Below are positions 1 through 11,932 of a stretch of DNA of 64,000 nucleotides, piece after piece. The number at the start of each line of letters is the position of its first letter. Within the stretch, counting starts at the first letter, position 1. This DNA is from Adiantum capillus-veneris (taxonomy: Eukaryota; Streptophyta; Polypodiopsida; Polypodiales; Pteridaceae): NCBI GenBank assembly GCA_014529385.2, contig CM043952.1, positions 156,316,057 through 156,380,056 of the forward strand, written 5' to 3'. The position numbers and the translations under genes were made by a program. The notes below the pieces were generated by a model. It was not told the origin of the DNA. It searched no databases and was given only the letters and a program-made list of their open reading frames with translations.

Positions 1-319
1 TCAAAGTATTCAGCACAAAAATCCAAAAAACTTTGTGCGTCTGGTCGCACCACATGATAAACTTCATCTTTGTCCTCCACAAGTCGCATGTGTTGAGCCC
101 AAGATGGCATAGAATCTCCATGTTTCATTTCAACTGTCTTGAGAAGTAACCCCTCTAGATCCAAGATAAGTACTCTTTTGATGTCCTTGAAAGCAAGTGG
201 TAGGTGATAAGGAGGTGATTCATTCCTTGGACAAGGTCTTGGAGGAGGTTGGATGGGTAATTCAATAGTTTTCTTCAATTTATGCCAGCATATAGCCAAT
301 CCATTTTTCTGTAATGGTT
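1..319 (-). CDS. FCP1/NIF-like phosphatase-domain exon, cut by window edge
   Basis: Reading the minus strand from 319 downward, a good splice acceptor (tttaatttcag) is followed by an uninterrupted frame of about 105 codons to the window edge. It has a proline-rich stretch, then RVLILDLEGLLLKT, then HVVRPDAQSFLDFCAEYF. The order hydrophobic strand, D-L-x-G-x-L, then R-P-x-x-x-x-F-L is the start of an FCP1/NIF (HAD-superfamily) phosphatase domain, which in known members removes phosphate from Ser in the RNA polymerase II tail. The second catalytic Asp of DxD is Glu here (DLEG, near 150-161), so activity is doubtful. The acceptor is phase 1, like those of the exons at 6673 and 7872. It is a paralogue of the 5475-6673 exon, not a copy. 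The upstream exon was not found. Confidence 0.6.
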
Positions 320-659
320 CTGAAATTAAAGAACAAGAACACTTAATGCAAACACAACAATAGACATGATTTTTACATTGTCTACCCTAAGGTTTTATTA
401 GATACCAAAATCCATCTATGATCTACTCATTAATAGAAAGAAAGTCAAATTAAAATCCTGACTCTTTTTTATGCTACACTCTCTCTTAGTCTCAATACCA
501 TGGAGTTCAACTAGATTTAAGTCAACTAATAACTACTACTTGTTGTTAAAGGTATGCTTGAAGTGTATAAGGCTTAACCAATGCTCTAGTGTAGAATGGG
601 TATTTAGGTCTCAAGGTCTACCACTTATCCAAGCAAAGATCCATTTAGATATGGAAACC
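320..659. other. Non-coding, presumed intron or intergenic
   Basis: AT-rich sequence upstream of the left-edge exon. I see no convincing gene. A single degenerate trace of the repeat motif appears near 610-640. Confidence 0.5.
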
Positions 660-3600
660 CAATTTTTCTTAATATAATGATATAGAGTGGACAAGTGGTG
701 AATCCTGAGACCAAGCCACTCATGCTACTAGGGATAATAGGTTGGACAAGTGGTGGACATTGAATGTAAACCCCCCATGTACAAAGTATCAGGGGTTTTG
801 GGTATTTCAATGGACTCTAGCATCTTGGAAACATGGTGGAGCTTACTTCTCTCCATGTTTCAATGGAGTCTATCTTGGATAAATGGTGGAGCATCATTCT
901 CTCCATGTTTCAATGGAGCCTACCTTGGACAAGTGGTGCATGTTTGTTTCTCTCTATGTTTGAACAGATCTAGCTTGGACAAGTGGTGGACCTTGGAACA
1001 AAATCCCCATGTAAAACATATCATGGACATTACAAGTGGTGAGAAAAAATACCATTCAATATATAACCTTATAGGTTGGAAAAGTGGTGGACCTTAACAC
1101 CCAATTATTATTAATATAATGACATAGAGTGGACAAGTGGTGAATCTTGCGACCAAACCTACTAGGAAAAGTACGTTGGACAAGTGGTGGACCTTGAATG
1201 CAAACCCCCCATGTACAAAATATTACTCATGCTACTAGGAATAATTTGGTATTAAGGTCCATGTTTCAATGGAGCCTAGCTTGGAAAAGTGGTGGACCTT
1301 TGTTTCTCTCTATGTTTCAATAGAATTTTCTTGGACAAGTGGTGATCCTTGGAACAAAACCCCCATGTAAAGCATGTCATGGGCATTACAAGTGGTGAGA
1401 AAAAATACCATTCAAGGTATAACCTTATAGGCTGGACAAGTGGTGGACCTTAGCACCCAATTCCTCTTATTATAATGACATATAGTGGAAAAGTGGTGAA
1501 TTGTGAGACCAAACCTACTAGGGATAATAGGTTGGAGAAATGGTTGACCTTGAATGTAAATCACCCATGTACAAAATATCATGGGTTTTGCGTATTTCAA
1601 TGGAGCCTAGCATCTTGGAGACATGGTGGAACTTACTTCTCTCCATGTTTTAATGGAGCCTATCTAGGAGAAATGGTGGAGGTTCCTTCTCTCCATGTTT
1701 CAATGGAGCCTAGCTTGGACAAGTCGTGGACCTTTGTTTCTCTCTATGTTTGAATATGGTTAGCTTGGACAAGTGGTGGATCTTGGAATGAAACTCCCAT
1801 GTAAAACATATCATGGGCATTTCAAGTGGCGAGAAAGGATACCATTTAAGATATAACCTTATAGGTTGGACAAGTGGTGGACTTTAACACAATATAATGA
1901 CATAGAGTGTACAAGTGGTGAATCTTGAAACCAAACCACTCATGCTACTAGGGATAATAGGTTAAACAAGTGGTGGGCCTTGAAATAAAACCCCCTAGAG
2001 TGTTTCAATGGATCCTAGCTTGGAAACATGGTAAAGCTTGCTTCTCTCCATGTTTCAATGCAGCCTATCTTGGATAAATGGTGCAGCATCATTCTCTCCA
2101 TGTTTCAATGGAGCCTAGATTGGACAAGTGGTGGACCTTTGTTTCTCTCTATGTTTAAATAGAGTTATCTTGGAAAAGTGGTGGACCTTGGAACAAAAAC
2201 CCCATGTAAAACATATCATGGGCATTACAAGTGGTGAGAAAAAATACCATTCAATATATAACCTTATAGGTTGGACAAGTGGTGGACCTTAACACCCAAT
2301 TATTCTTAATATAATGACATAGAGTGGATAAGTGGTGAAATTGGGACCAAACCTACTAGGGAAATAGGTTGGACAAGTGGTGGACCTTGAATGTAAACGC
2401 CCCATGTACAAAATATCACTCATGCTACTAGAAATAATTTGGTATTAAGGTCCATGTTTCAATGCAGCCTAGCTTGGAAAAGTGGTGGACCTTTGTTTCT
2501 CTCTATGTTTCAATAGATTTATCTTGGATAAGTGGTGTACCTTGGAACAAAACCCCCATGTAAATCATGTCATGGGCATTACAAGTGGTGAGAAAAAATA
2601 CCATTCAAGCTATAACATTATAGGTTGGACAAGTGGTGGACCTTAACACCTAATTCCTCTTAATATAATGACATAGAGTGGACAAGTGGTGAATCATGAG
2701 ACCAAACCTACTAGGGATAATAGGTTGGACAAGTGGTGAACCTTGAATGTAAACCCCCCATGTACAAAAAATTATGGGTATTGGGTATTTCAATGGAGCC
2801 TAGCAACTTGGAGACATGGTGGAGCTTATTTCTCTCCATGTTTCAATGGAGCCTATCTAGGAGAAACAGTGGAGGTTCCTTCTCTCCATGTTTCAATGAG
2901 CCTAGCTTGGACAAGTGGTGGACCTTTCTTTCTCTATATGTTTTAATAGAGTTAGCTTGGACAAGTGGTGGACCTTGGAATGAAACCCCCATGTAAAACA
3001 TATCATGGGCATTTCAAGTGGTGAGAAAGGATACTATTTAAAATATAACCTTATAGGCTGGACAAGTGGTGGACTTTAACACATATTTCTTCTTAATATA
3101 ATGACATAGAGTGTACAAGTGGTGAATCTTGAGACCAAACCACTCTTGCTACTAGGGATTATAGGTTGGACAAGTGGTGGACCTTGAATGTAAACCCCTC
3201 ATGTACAAAATTATGGGTTTAGGGTATTTCAATGGAGCCTAGCTTGGAGACATGGTGGAGATTGCTTCTCTCAATGTTTCAATGGAACCTATCTTGGAGA
3301 AATGGTGGATCATCCTTCTCTCCATGTTTCAATGGAGCCTATCTTGGACAAGTGGTGGATGGAGTTAGCTTGGACAAGTGGTGGGTCTTGGAACAAAACC
3401 CCTTTGTAAAACATAGCATGGACATTACAAGTGATGAGGAAAAATATCATTCAAGATATAACCTTATAGGTTGGAAAAGTGGTGATGGACCTTGATAAGT
3501 GGTGAAGGATACCATTTAAGATATACCCTTATAGGTTGGACTAGTGGTGGACCTTAACACCCAGTTATTCTTAATATAATGACATAGAGTGGATAAGTGG

Positions 3601-4500
3601 TGAATCTTAAGACCAAATCACTCATGCTACTAGGTATAATACGTTAGAGAAGTGGTAGACCTTGAATGCAAACACCCCATGTACAAAATATCATGGTTTT
3701 AGGGTGTTTCAATGGAGCCTAGAATCTCGGAGACATGGTAGATCTTGATTCTTTCCATGTTTGAATGGCACCTATCTTGGAAAAATGATGGAGGTTACTT
3801 CTCTCCATACTTCAACGGAGCCTAGCTTTGACAAGTGGTGAACCTTTGCTTCTCTCTATGTTTGAATAGAGTTAGCTTGGACAAGTGGTGGACCTTTGCT
3901 TCTCTCTATGTTTGAATAGAGTTAGCTTGGACAAGTGGTGGACCTTGGAATGAAACCCCCGTGTAAAACATATCATGGGCATTTCAAGTGGTGAGAAAGG
4001 ATACCATTTAAGATATAACCTTATAGGTTGGACAAGTGGTGGACCTTAATACATAGTTCTTCTTAATATAATGACATAGAGTGTACAAGTGGTGTATCTT
4101 GAGACCAAAACACTCGTGCTACTAGGGATCCTAGCTTGGACAAGTGGTGGACCTTGGAAAAAAGTCCCCTTGTACAACATAGATGAGTTTTTTCATGTTT
4201 TAATGGAAGAGAGATTCGACAAATGGTGGAGCTTGCTTATCTCCATGTGGATTTTAGAACTAGCTTGGACAAGTGGTGGAGCTTTGCTTTTTTACTCTTC
4301 ATAATACAATGATGTATAGGTTGGTTACATGGTGAATCTTAAGGCCAAACCTCCCATCTTACTAGAGATGATAGGTTGGACAAGTGGTCAACCTTCTATC
4401 ATTTCTCCATGCCTATAATTAGACAATTAGTAGAACTAGCATCTTTCTATGTTGTCTAGAGCTGAGCTTGGACAAGTAGTGGACCTTGCTACTCTCTTCC
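660..4500 (+). repeat. Tandem higher-order repeat array, left arm
   Basis: About nine diverged copies of a unit of roughly 440 bp, made of monomers of about 50 bp. Most monomers contain ttggacaagtggtggacc or a near variant. Alternating with it is tccatgtttcaatgga, which has short inverted ends (TCCAT...ATGGA). The unit also contains fixed spacers such as taatataatgacatagagtg and tactagggataatagg. The core motif reads on the plus strand here, opposite to the large array at 13.2-23.5 kb. Copies decay from about 4.2 kb rightward. Plus-strand open frames of 60-115 codons in this block are by-products of the repeat and show no coding signal. Confidence 0.9.
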
Positions 4501-5229
4501 CTTGGATTATTAGTTTGAAGACTCATTATATATACTTGCTTAGATCTATATAATTACTCATTAGTTAGGTTACAAGTGGGTATGTAATTTGTTAGCCTCA
4601 AGGGACTTTGAATATTGAATAGTAAGACCAAGTGCTGGTTTGAAGATCTTTTGCTTATCTAAACTAGACTCTAACTCAATAATAAGTTTCATAAGTTCCA
4701 CGAATTGTCCTATCTAGGCTCCAAAAGAGTCTTAATTGGTTTGTGCTAGATTATAACTTCCTTGATGGGGTAGAATCCTAGAAAAATGAGGCACTATAAG
4801 TTTTACCTTAGCTCAAATGGATTTTTCACTTAAACTCGACTGCAATTTGGCTATCTAGTCTTTGTCTCGATGGATTTTAACACTAGATACATAGTAGTGA
4901 TATTTAAGCTTCATGTCTCTTCACTTGATCGAGATATGAGACCATACTTTCAAGGTCACCACTTGTCTTACCTAAAGACCAATGTGAGACATGGGAGCAA
5001 GAAAGCCATCCGATATTGTTTTAAGGACTATTACATAGGCAATCAATAACTTAAGTAAAGAAAAAAAACTTGGATCTTTCACAATTAATAACTTAAGTAA
5101 AGCCAAAAAGACTTGGATCTTTGACAGTTTTTTTCAAACTAAAAAAGCACAATCTCATGCTAACAAAACTATAAATCACAATTGAAAGGTTTGAACAAGA
5201 AAAAGATCAACAATCTTAATAAGACGGAT
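4501..5229. other. Non-coding spacer between repeat arm and FCP1-like gene
   Basis: Unique-looking AT-rich sequence. It has a short internal duplication around 5045-5125 (two copies of aacttaagtaaag followed by acttggatctttgaca-like text). No gene or recognised element was seen. The change in repeat-motif polarity falls in or just beyond this stretch. Confidence 0.5.
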
Positions 5230-5380
5230 ACTTTTCATTTCATTTGATGATTACAAACTAAAATAAAGTCTCTCAAGAAATTGATAAACAAAAAATGTAG
5301 GTGACTGCTTCATTATTTTGAGCAAAAATATCAAAATCTCTATTGATTGAGCTCCATCTAGTAGTATCCTTTGTAAGATC
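5230..5380 (-). other. Putative 3' UTR exon of FCP1-like gene, after a 93-bp intron
   Basis: The coding exon stops with TAA at 5477-5475, leaves one base, and then shows a donor (G|gtacta). Ninety-three bases further on there is a strong acceptor (ttccttcttgcag) at 5381. The exon that would follow contains no continuation of the protein, so it would be untranslated. Its 3' end is not defined by a clear poly(A) signal; 5230 is a guess. Confidence 0.4.
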
Positions 5381-5474
5381 CTGCAAGAAGGAATAAAAAG
5401 AAAGATTTGTTAGATACCATGCACATGAGTGTTCAAGCATGTGTATCAAGAATATATGACATGTCACTAGTACC

Positions 5475-6673
5475 TTAGGGTTGCTTTCTATCCAGCCTTA
5501 GAAGATTGTTCTCAGCTTTCACCTTATTTATATAAGCCTTTGCTGTGGTTGCCTTCAAAACTCCTTTTGTGTTACAACCCAATTGCCTAGCTAAAGTGGT
5601 CAATTGTGACGCCTTCATGCTTTCAATGGGTGTACGCTCCTTTGCCAAGATCTCTTGTATTTGGGCTCTTCTCATTTCATTGCGGTGGCTTGTGTCACTT
5701 GCATCTTCAATGATAGTTTCATCTCTGTCACCTTTTGCAGGTGGTATTCTTCTTGTAAAGAACACCTTAGCTGACCAAACATCATTTTTCTGCTTCCAAT
5801 ACTCCATGATTTGTTTGTATTCACTATCATTTGTCACTATAGGTTGTCCATAACGATTAGAAGCAATTAAATCACGCACATCCCTTCTCTCATCAAGCTG
5901 AATCAAGTATGGCAGTAGCTCCTCCAAGAGCATATTGTCAACCATCTTCTCAGCATCAAATTGTGGTGGAAAAATGCAATTGTTTGCTGGTGAAATACAT
6001 CCCTTGTAAGGAGAGTCATCAATAAGCACTGTTCTTTGTGGATCACATTCAAACCCCATGGCAATTTTGGCTAGAGGCTTGAACATTGCCTCAACGTTTG
6101 GATTGTCGGGTCTAAACAATTTTTGAGTTTGAGCGGTGTAGCAAACATCTTGCGACCAAATTGCAAAGAAAGGCAATGTATCCTCAGCTAAGTTGTTTAG
6201 TGCTGCAAGGATTTGATACACATTATTCCTAGTAGCTGTCGACCAAATTGCAACATTAAACCTTTGTAAAATAGTCTTCAAGAATTGGATGCAACCTGGC
6301 CTGAGTATAATATATCTTTTTGAATCCATTTGCACTGAGTTGTGGTGTGAGGATGGTTGAGGGGAACGTTTCAACAATAGACCATTTAAATCCAATATAA
6401 TTGTAAGCATGGATTTCTCAACATCTACGCTACATGACGTAGTACCAATTGGCAATAGCTCGTGAGTGGACTTTTCAGTCTCTTTTGATGTATGTTGCAT
6501 TTTTGAAGCATCGATTTCTTGGTTCTCATTATTGGAAGCTTGCTCAAGTTGCACAACACTAGACTCTAGTATAGAAATATCATCCATCTTGGGCACTTTA
6601 GAAACCATAGAATCTATGGATTCTATAGTTGTTGACTGAACCATAGGAGCGTTATCCATCCCAGTTTGTGAAT
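5475..6673 (-). CDS. FCP1/NIF-type (HAD) phosphatase-like protein, main exon
   Basis: About 398 codons opening right after a splice acceptor (gtgttttcttag, phase 1) and ending in TAA. Residues 1-85 are Ser/Thr/Glu-rich and probably disordered. Residues 88-260 match the FCP1/NIF phosphatase fold: a strand ending in LDLNGLLL, RPGCIQFLK, VAIWSTA, then VLIDDSPYKG, with the usual FCP1 spacing. The C-terminal 130 residues are charged and end in a basic helical segment (KAYINKVKAENNLLRLDRK). The expected DxD nucleophile pair is D-L-N, so the general-acid Asp is missing. Some plant family members also have DLNG, so this may be a family trait or a sign of a non-catalytic phosphobinding role. The 5' exon is not located. 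It could be its own gene or an alternative end for the exons at 10468-13124. Confidence 0.7.
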
Positions 6674-7315
6674 CTAAGAAAACACACACACAAATGGTAT
6701 CTCAAAACCACTAGAATTTTATTCACCATATTTATATGTAGAACTCCTAGTAAGAAATTTATTTAAGGTAAAGTCGTTGTTAGAATCCTTGCAACCATTT
6801 TCAGCATTCGTACACCAAACACCACTTGTCTAAAATACAATCTACTAACTCAACATTTTCCATCCTACACTTTATTAAAGATGAGTACTTAAAGTGAAAA
6901 CTAAAAGCCACCCTTGTTGAGGAAACATGGATACAAGGTCCACCAAATGTCCAACCTAGACTACAAGAAAATAATTAGAGATTTGGCTTAGATTTGGATT
7001 CAAAGGCCACCACTTATTCAAGTAAGATAACTCCACTTGTTTAAGACAGTAATGTTTGAAGCCCCACCACTTGTCCAACCTAGACATTGATTAAATTTTG
7101 GTAAGATTTATCACAAATCTAGAGTAGAATCAAGATTCTATGGCCAAGGTAGTCAAATATGTTAGACAACACACAAAGCATAAGAGCACTCTAGATTCTC
7201 GTTGAGCATAAACTAAACAATAATCAAATGTTATATTCACTTGAGATTTCATCCATGAAAAATGAAAATGATGCATGTACTTGAGATTTCCATCCATGTA
7301 CAATACTTTACAATG
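6674..7315. repeat. Spacer with degenerate copies of the core repeat motif
   Basis: Contains several decayed copies in the right-arm orientation, for example gtccaccaaatgtccaacc near 6938, ccaccacttattcaag near 7008 and caccacttgtccaacc near 7065. It separates the SET exon stop from the acceptor of the FCP1-like exon. No additional coding exon could be proven here, although a very short one would be easy to miss. Confidence 0.55.
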
Positions 7316-7872
7316 TCAAGTAAAGTTATAGTCAGCAAACAACTCTTCTCCTGCTTCAACTTGACAAATAGTCTCAATGCATACATGGCCATATTCTTCT
7401 GACTTGATGTGTGAAGAGGTGCATTTATGCCAAGGTGGCAAATTTGGATCAAATGTATAGCGTACGTTGGGACAGACATTTGTACTGTGAGAACTATTTA
7501 TATAGCCCGACACGTTTCCTTCTTCTACACAACCAATAATGTATGATTGATCTTCCTCTTCTTCTATGTTTGGATCCTCTAGAAGAGAATATTTATAAGC
7601 TCTTGGAAATATTTTGCATATCTTTTTCCAGTCTTGAAATCTATACTTATGCCCTCCATAGTTTAGAATAGTCAAACCACTTTCCAGGGTAGTATGCACA
7701 AATAGCCCATAACCAGCTCCTTCAATACATGAAAGTCGCACTTCAAAATCCACACCGTTAATATGGAAAATTACATCTTTGGGAATAGGAAAAGTTGGTG
7801 TCCCAAAAGGATCTTCATGCCAATCATAGTGTGAAATACATCTAGATTTTATATCACTTAACTCCTTTGTGT
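7316..7872 (-). CDS. Exon 3 of ParB-methylase-like-SET gene: SET domain and stop
   Basis: Starts after the acceptor tctttttgcag with the last two bases of a codon, which fits the one base left by exon 2 at 10468. It encodes about 185 residues. After a 45-residue linker comes a compact SET domain: GAGYGLFV, then ILNYGG, SYIIGCVEEGNVSGYINSS, CPNVRY and finally AGEELFADYNF before TGA. These match the G-x-G start, the Y-I-N-S-S/P-N pseudoknot strand and the GEEL-x-x-DY end of SET protein methyltransferases, which transfer methyl from S-adenosylmethionine to lysine. The usual NHxxxPN is altered to SSHSTNVCPN, so some loss of cofactor contacts is possible. There is no post-SET cysteine cluster. The domain is the C terminus of a fused protein. 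Confidence 0.75.
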
Positions 7873-10467
7873 CTGCAAAAAGAAGAAAATATTATGCATA
7901 AAATAATGACAATATCAAAGAAAGATATCATTATTTTATAGTCCAATAGGTCCATTGTATGGAAGACTTAGAGTGCCTCTTACATGGTGCCTCCAAGGTT
8001 TCCAAAAAATAAAATCATTGGAAAAAAAAGGCCACTGTGTCTCCAATCTATTGCCCATTTGAAGCATAGAGAGAACCAAGGTCCACCACTTGTCCAAGCT
8101 AGACATGGAGCATTGACACAAGATCCAACACTTATCCAAGAACCCTATAGTATATGTGGTAACATGGGATGCATTGATGCAACAAAAGTAGTCTAGCCTC
8201 CTCATCCATCTCTTTTTTCTTGTAGCCTAGAGGGATTAGTTTCAAGGTCTATCACTAGTCAAAAACTACACATAGAACATTGATACAAGGTTCCACCACA
8301 TGTGAAACCTATCATCTCTAGTAGCATGGATGGTTTGATATCAAGGTTCATCGCGTGTCCTACCTATACTCTATTGTAGCATATAGATTCTGGTTTGGTG
8401 GTACTACACTTGTCCAAACTTGGCTTGTTGTTGATATCTGGAGGTAATCAAGGGTCCTCCACTTGTCCAAGTTAGGCATATAAAACAATTGCAAGGTCCA
8501 CCATGTGTACAACATATGATTGATTATAGCATGCATGGTCTTATTTCATGGGCAACCATCTTCTCTCCAACATGTGTCCAACCTCGGCTCCATTGAAGCA
8601 TGGAGAGAAGCAAGGTCCACCACTTATCAAAGCTATTATTTTCTCCCAGTGCTTTCAAAACCCATAATACGTTGTACATGGGGGGGGGATTCTTGTTTCA
8701 AGGTCCACCCCTTGGCTAAGATTGGATCCATTGAAACATAAAGAGAAGCAAGCTCTACCATTTGTCCAAGCTAGGAGCCATTGAAACATGAAAACCCCAT
8801 AATATGTTGTATACGAGGGGTGTTTTTCAAGGTCTACCACTTGTCTAAGCTATGGTCCATTGGAACATGGAGAGAAGCAAAGCTCCACCACTTTTCTAAG
8901 CTAGGATCCATTGAAACATGGAGAGAAGCAAGCTCCATTGTTTGTCTAAGCTAGGCTCCATTGGAACAAGGAGAAAACAAGCTCCACCACTTGCCTATTA
9001 TTGCATAGAGATTCTGGTTTGAAGGTCCACCACTTGTCCAACCTTGCCTTCATGTATGGAGATAATCAAGAGTGCAATGCTTCTCTAAGCTAGGGACATA
9101 AAAGAGTTTCAAGGTCCACTACATATACGATCTATGATGGGTTGTAGCATGGGAGGTTTCATTTTAAGGTTGACCACTTCTCCAGCTCCGCTTGTCCAAC
9201 CTCAGATCCATTGAAGAATGGAGAATAAAGGTGTACCAACTCTCCAAAATAGGCAGGACAATCTCTATAAAACCCATGAATTGTTAATATATGCTATGCT
9301 GTGGAGTTTTGTTTGAAGTTCCACTCCTTATCCAAGCTACAATCCATTGAAGCATGGAACTAAGTAAGATATATCTCTAGTCCAAGATAGGATCCATTGA
9401 AACATAGAGAGAATCAAGGTCCACCACTTGTCCAAGCTATGCATGGGTAATTGATATAAGGACCACTACGTTTTCACCTATACTATGCTCTATCATGGAT
9501 GGTTTCATATCCTACCAATTTTCCAACCTATTTAGTAGGTTGTATTATGGGGGTTTGGTTTCAAGGTACTTCACTTGTCTGAGGTGGGTTCCATTGAACC
9601 ATGGAGAGAAACTATGTCTACCACTTGTCCGAAATATGCTCCTTTAAAACATAAAAACAAGGTCCACCACTTGTCCAAGCTAAAGTTTCTCTCCATTGAA
9701 GCATGGAGAGAAACAAGGTCTACCACCTGTCCAAAATATGCTCCATTGAAACATAAAAGCAAGGTCCACCACTTGTCCAAGCTAATATAACAAATGGGTG
9801 TTGGTTACAAGGTGTACCACACTTGTCTAAACTAGTCTTCATGCAAGGTCTACCACATGTCCAAGCTATATGAGCTTGTTTTGAAGGTCTACCACACCTC
9901 TTGAAATTAGGATCCATGTAAGGTCCACCTTTTGTCAAGCTATGCATTTAATGAGTACTAAAACTAAGTAAATTGCAGTACTTAAATACCTTTCCAAGCT
10001 CATTAAGATTTTGGTCTCTAAGGCCGGCCACCACCACATGTCTAATCTATGCTCTAATTGATTACTTATGCTATTTCTCTCAAAGTCCAAACATAAGCTC
10101 CCTTCTAGCAAGGTTAGTTTAAATTTAGGCTCCAGCACCTGTCTAAGCTAGGTTCAATTTATGAAGCATCACCATTTAACCATGCTACGATCTAATGTAT
10201 CATATCAAGGGGGTATTGATAAAAGGTCCAAAACTTATTGAGTTCAAGCTCTTAAGTAATTAAGTCTTTGTGAGTATTAAATGTTTTAGTTTTAGTCTAC
10301 AGATCCACCATTCAAAAACTCAAGTAATTTACTATTTACATTCAAACCTTGAATGCTTGAGATAAAAAATACAAGCTCAATCAATACTATATAAAGCAAA
10401 ATCTAACATTAAGAGTATCAAATCAGTAACAAGAAACACTAACATGCACAAGAAACTCAAAACATAC
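7873..10467 (-). repeat. 2.6-kb intron 2 filled with diverged core-motif repeats
   Basis: The intron lies between donor ACAC|gtatgt (10468/10467) and acceptor tttgcag (7873), and both ends agree in phase. It contains many diverged copies of the ccaccacttgtccaagcta and ccattgaaacatggagaga monomers, densest at 8440-9950, in the plus-strand (right-arm) orientation. Copies are less alike than in the 13.2-23.5 kb array, which suggests an older or less homogenised block. The short open frames here are repeat by-products. Confidence 0.75.
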
Positions 10468-11848
10468 GTGTCTCCATTTCCAAAAAGTCCTCCATTGACA
10501 GATGATGGTGTTGTTGTTGTTCTTCTTCTCTTTGTGGAGAGCACTCCTCTGTAACAGGCACAATGTCGCCTGATTGCGAAGTGGATTGTTGAAGTCCAGC
10601 CCATTTTTCTATATCTTCATGAGACTTAACAAAGTCTAGCAGCATGGTCTCCATGCTTTTTGCCTCCTCCACACTATCAATTAAGCAGATGACTTCTTTT
10701 TTCTGTTGTATTCCTTCTTGTGCAACCAAGGAGCCATCACCAAAAACATCAACAAGCTTGCGGTCTTCAAAACAATATGTACGAATGTAGTGCTTGACCA
10801 AAGCTCTTTTTTTGGCCTCCAAATATTGCAAATCTGACATATCGTTATCTGCTACTTGAAGAAGAGAACAATCAATTGGCATGGGATGTTCCTCTGATCT
10901 TCTTCTCAGGTCTTCAAATGCATTGCCTTGTCCCAAGAAGGCAATAACTGTTAGGAATTGAATTGCTCCTTTGCAAGGAGCTGATGGAAAGTGATGCAAT
11001 GCACCACAACAATGGTAGCTCAAATTATCTCCCATGGCGTGAAAGGCACATTGCAATTTTGTGAAGTTAGTGAAATCCACAAATGCAAGAAAGACAAATC
11101 CAGGATCTGTTGACCCTCCAGCAATAGCCAAGATCCCATCCAAAGCATTGTTAAATGTCTCCTCACTCCACTTCAAATTGCCTCCAACGTTTTTTGTCAT
11201 ATCTAAAACACATAAGCCAATAGGCACTTTATTATTGAAGTGGCGCATCAAGTAGAGATTGCCTTCCATTTGTAGGCTCACCACATAGATTGACCATGGC
11301 AAATCTCTAGGCTCAGTTTTCTCCTTTTGAAGGTGAATTGCCCATTGCATGTATTTTATTGCTCCATCTGGAAAAGCCATTTTCTTTGTTCCACGCGTCA
11401 AACTAGATCTGATCCATTCCTCGCATAGCATTAAAATTGTTTTATAAACAACATCATTGATGTTATACATTTTGACCACCTCCTCCCAGTCTTTACATGG
11501 TGAAGACTCATTCAAATTGTTGAAGCCTTCAAGAAGTGCATCTTGAATCAATTTGTCTTGCTTCAACTGCTTGATTCGATCATACATGTCAGTTGCATCA
11601 CCATCCTTTGCACTCTTTGACAGTAAAATCTTCTCATCTCTAATCTCTTCTTGAATAGTCTTTACCTCTGATTCCTCAAGGCCACAAAGATATCTAAATA
11701 CAGTTGTTGGGGGTTTCTTATTCTCCTCTTCTAGATTTTCAATGATTTCTATCCAGCAATCATAAACTAAATCAGAGTAGGTGACCATGTGTGCCTGTTT
11801 AGCAATCCAACTTGCTGCTGCACTCATTCTTGCCAATCGAAGAAAACC
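10468..11848 (-). CDS. Exon 2: degenerate beta-class N4/N6 DNA methyltransferase-like domain
   Basis: Open over 460 codons between acceptor ttcttttcag (phase 0) and donor ACAC|gtatgt. The first 110 residues are helical and charged. Residues about 205-305 run in the order of an N4/N6 DNA methylase: a motif IV position (LDMTKN where DPPY is expected), W-x-x-x-x-F-x-x-A-L, a Gly turn, FVFLAFVDFTNF, AFHAMGD, and FLTVIAFLG. Motif I lies near the end (LVDVFGDGSLVAQEG, then VICLIDSVEEA). Motif IV before motif I is the beta-class order. Both catalytic and cofactor motifs are degenerate, so it is probably inactive or altered. The C-terminal 50 residues are Gln/Glu/His-rich linker. ParB-domain plus methylase fusions are known in phages and bacteria, which supports the reading. 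Assignment is by pattern, not by search. Confidence 0.6.
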
Positions 11849-11932
11849 CTGAAAAGAAATAGAGAAATAATTAAACTATTGAGCAAGATTTGTTAATTAA
11901 ACACTATCAAAAAGACAAAGAAAATAACTTAC

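Noticed and set aside
750-3495. Plus-strand open frames in the left array
   Set aside because: Same repeat seen in opposite orientation; no independent coding evidence.
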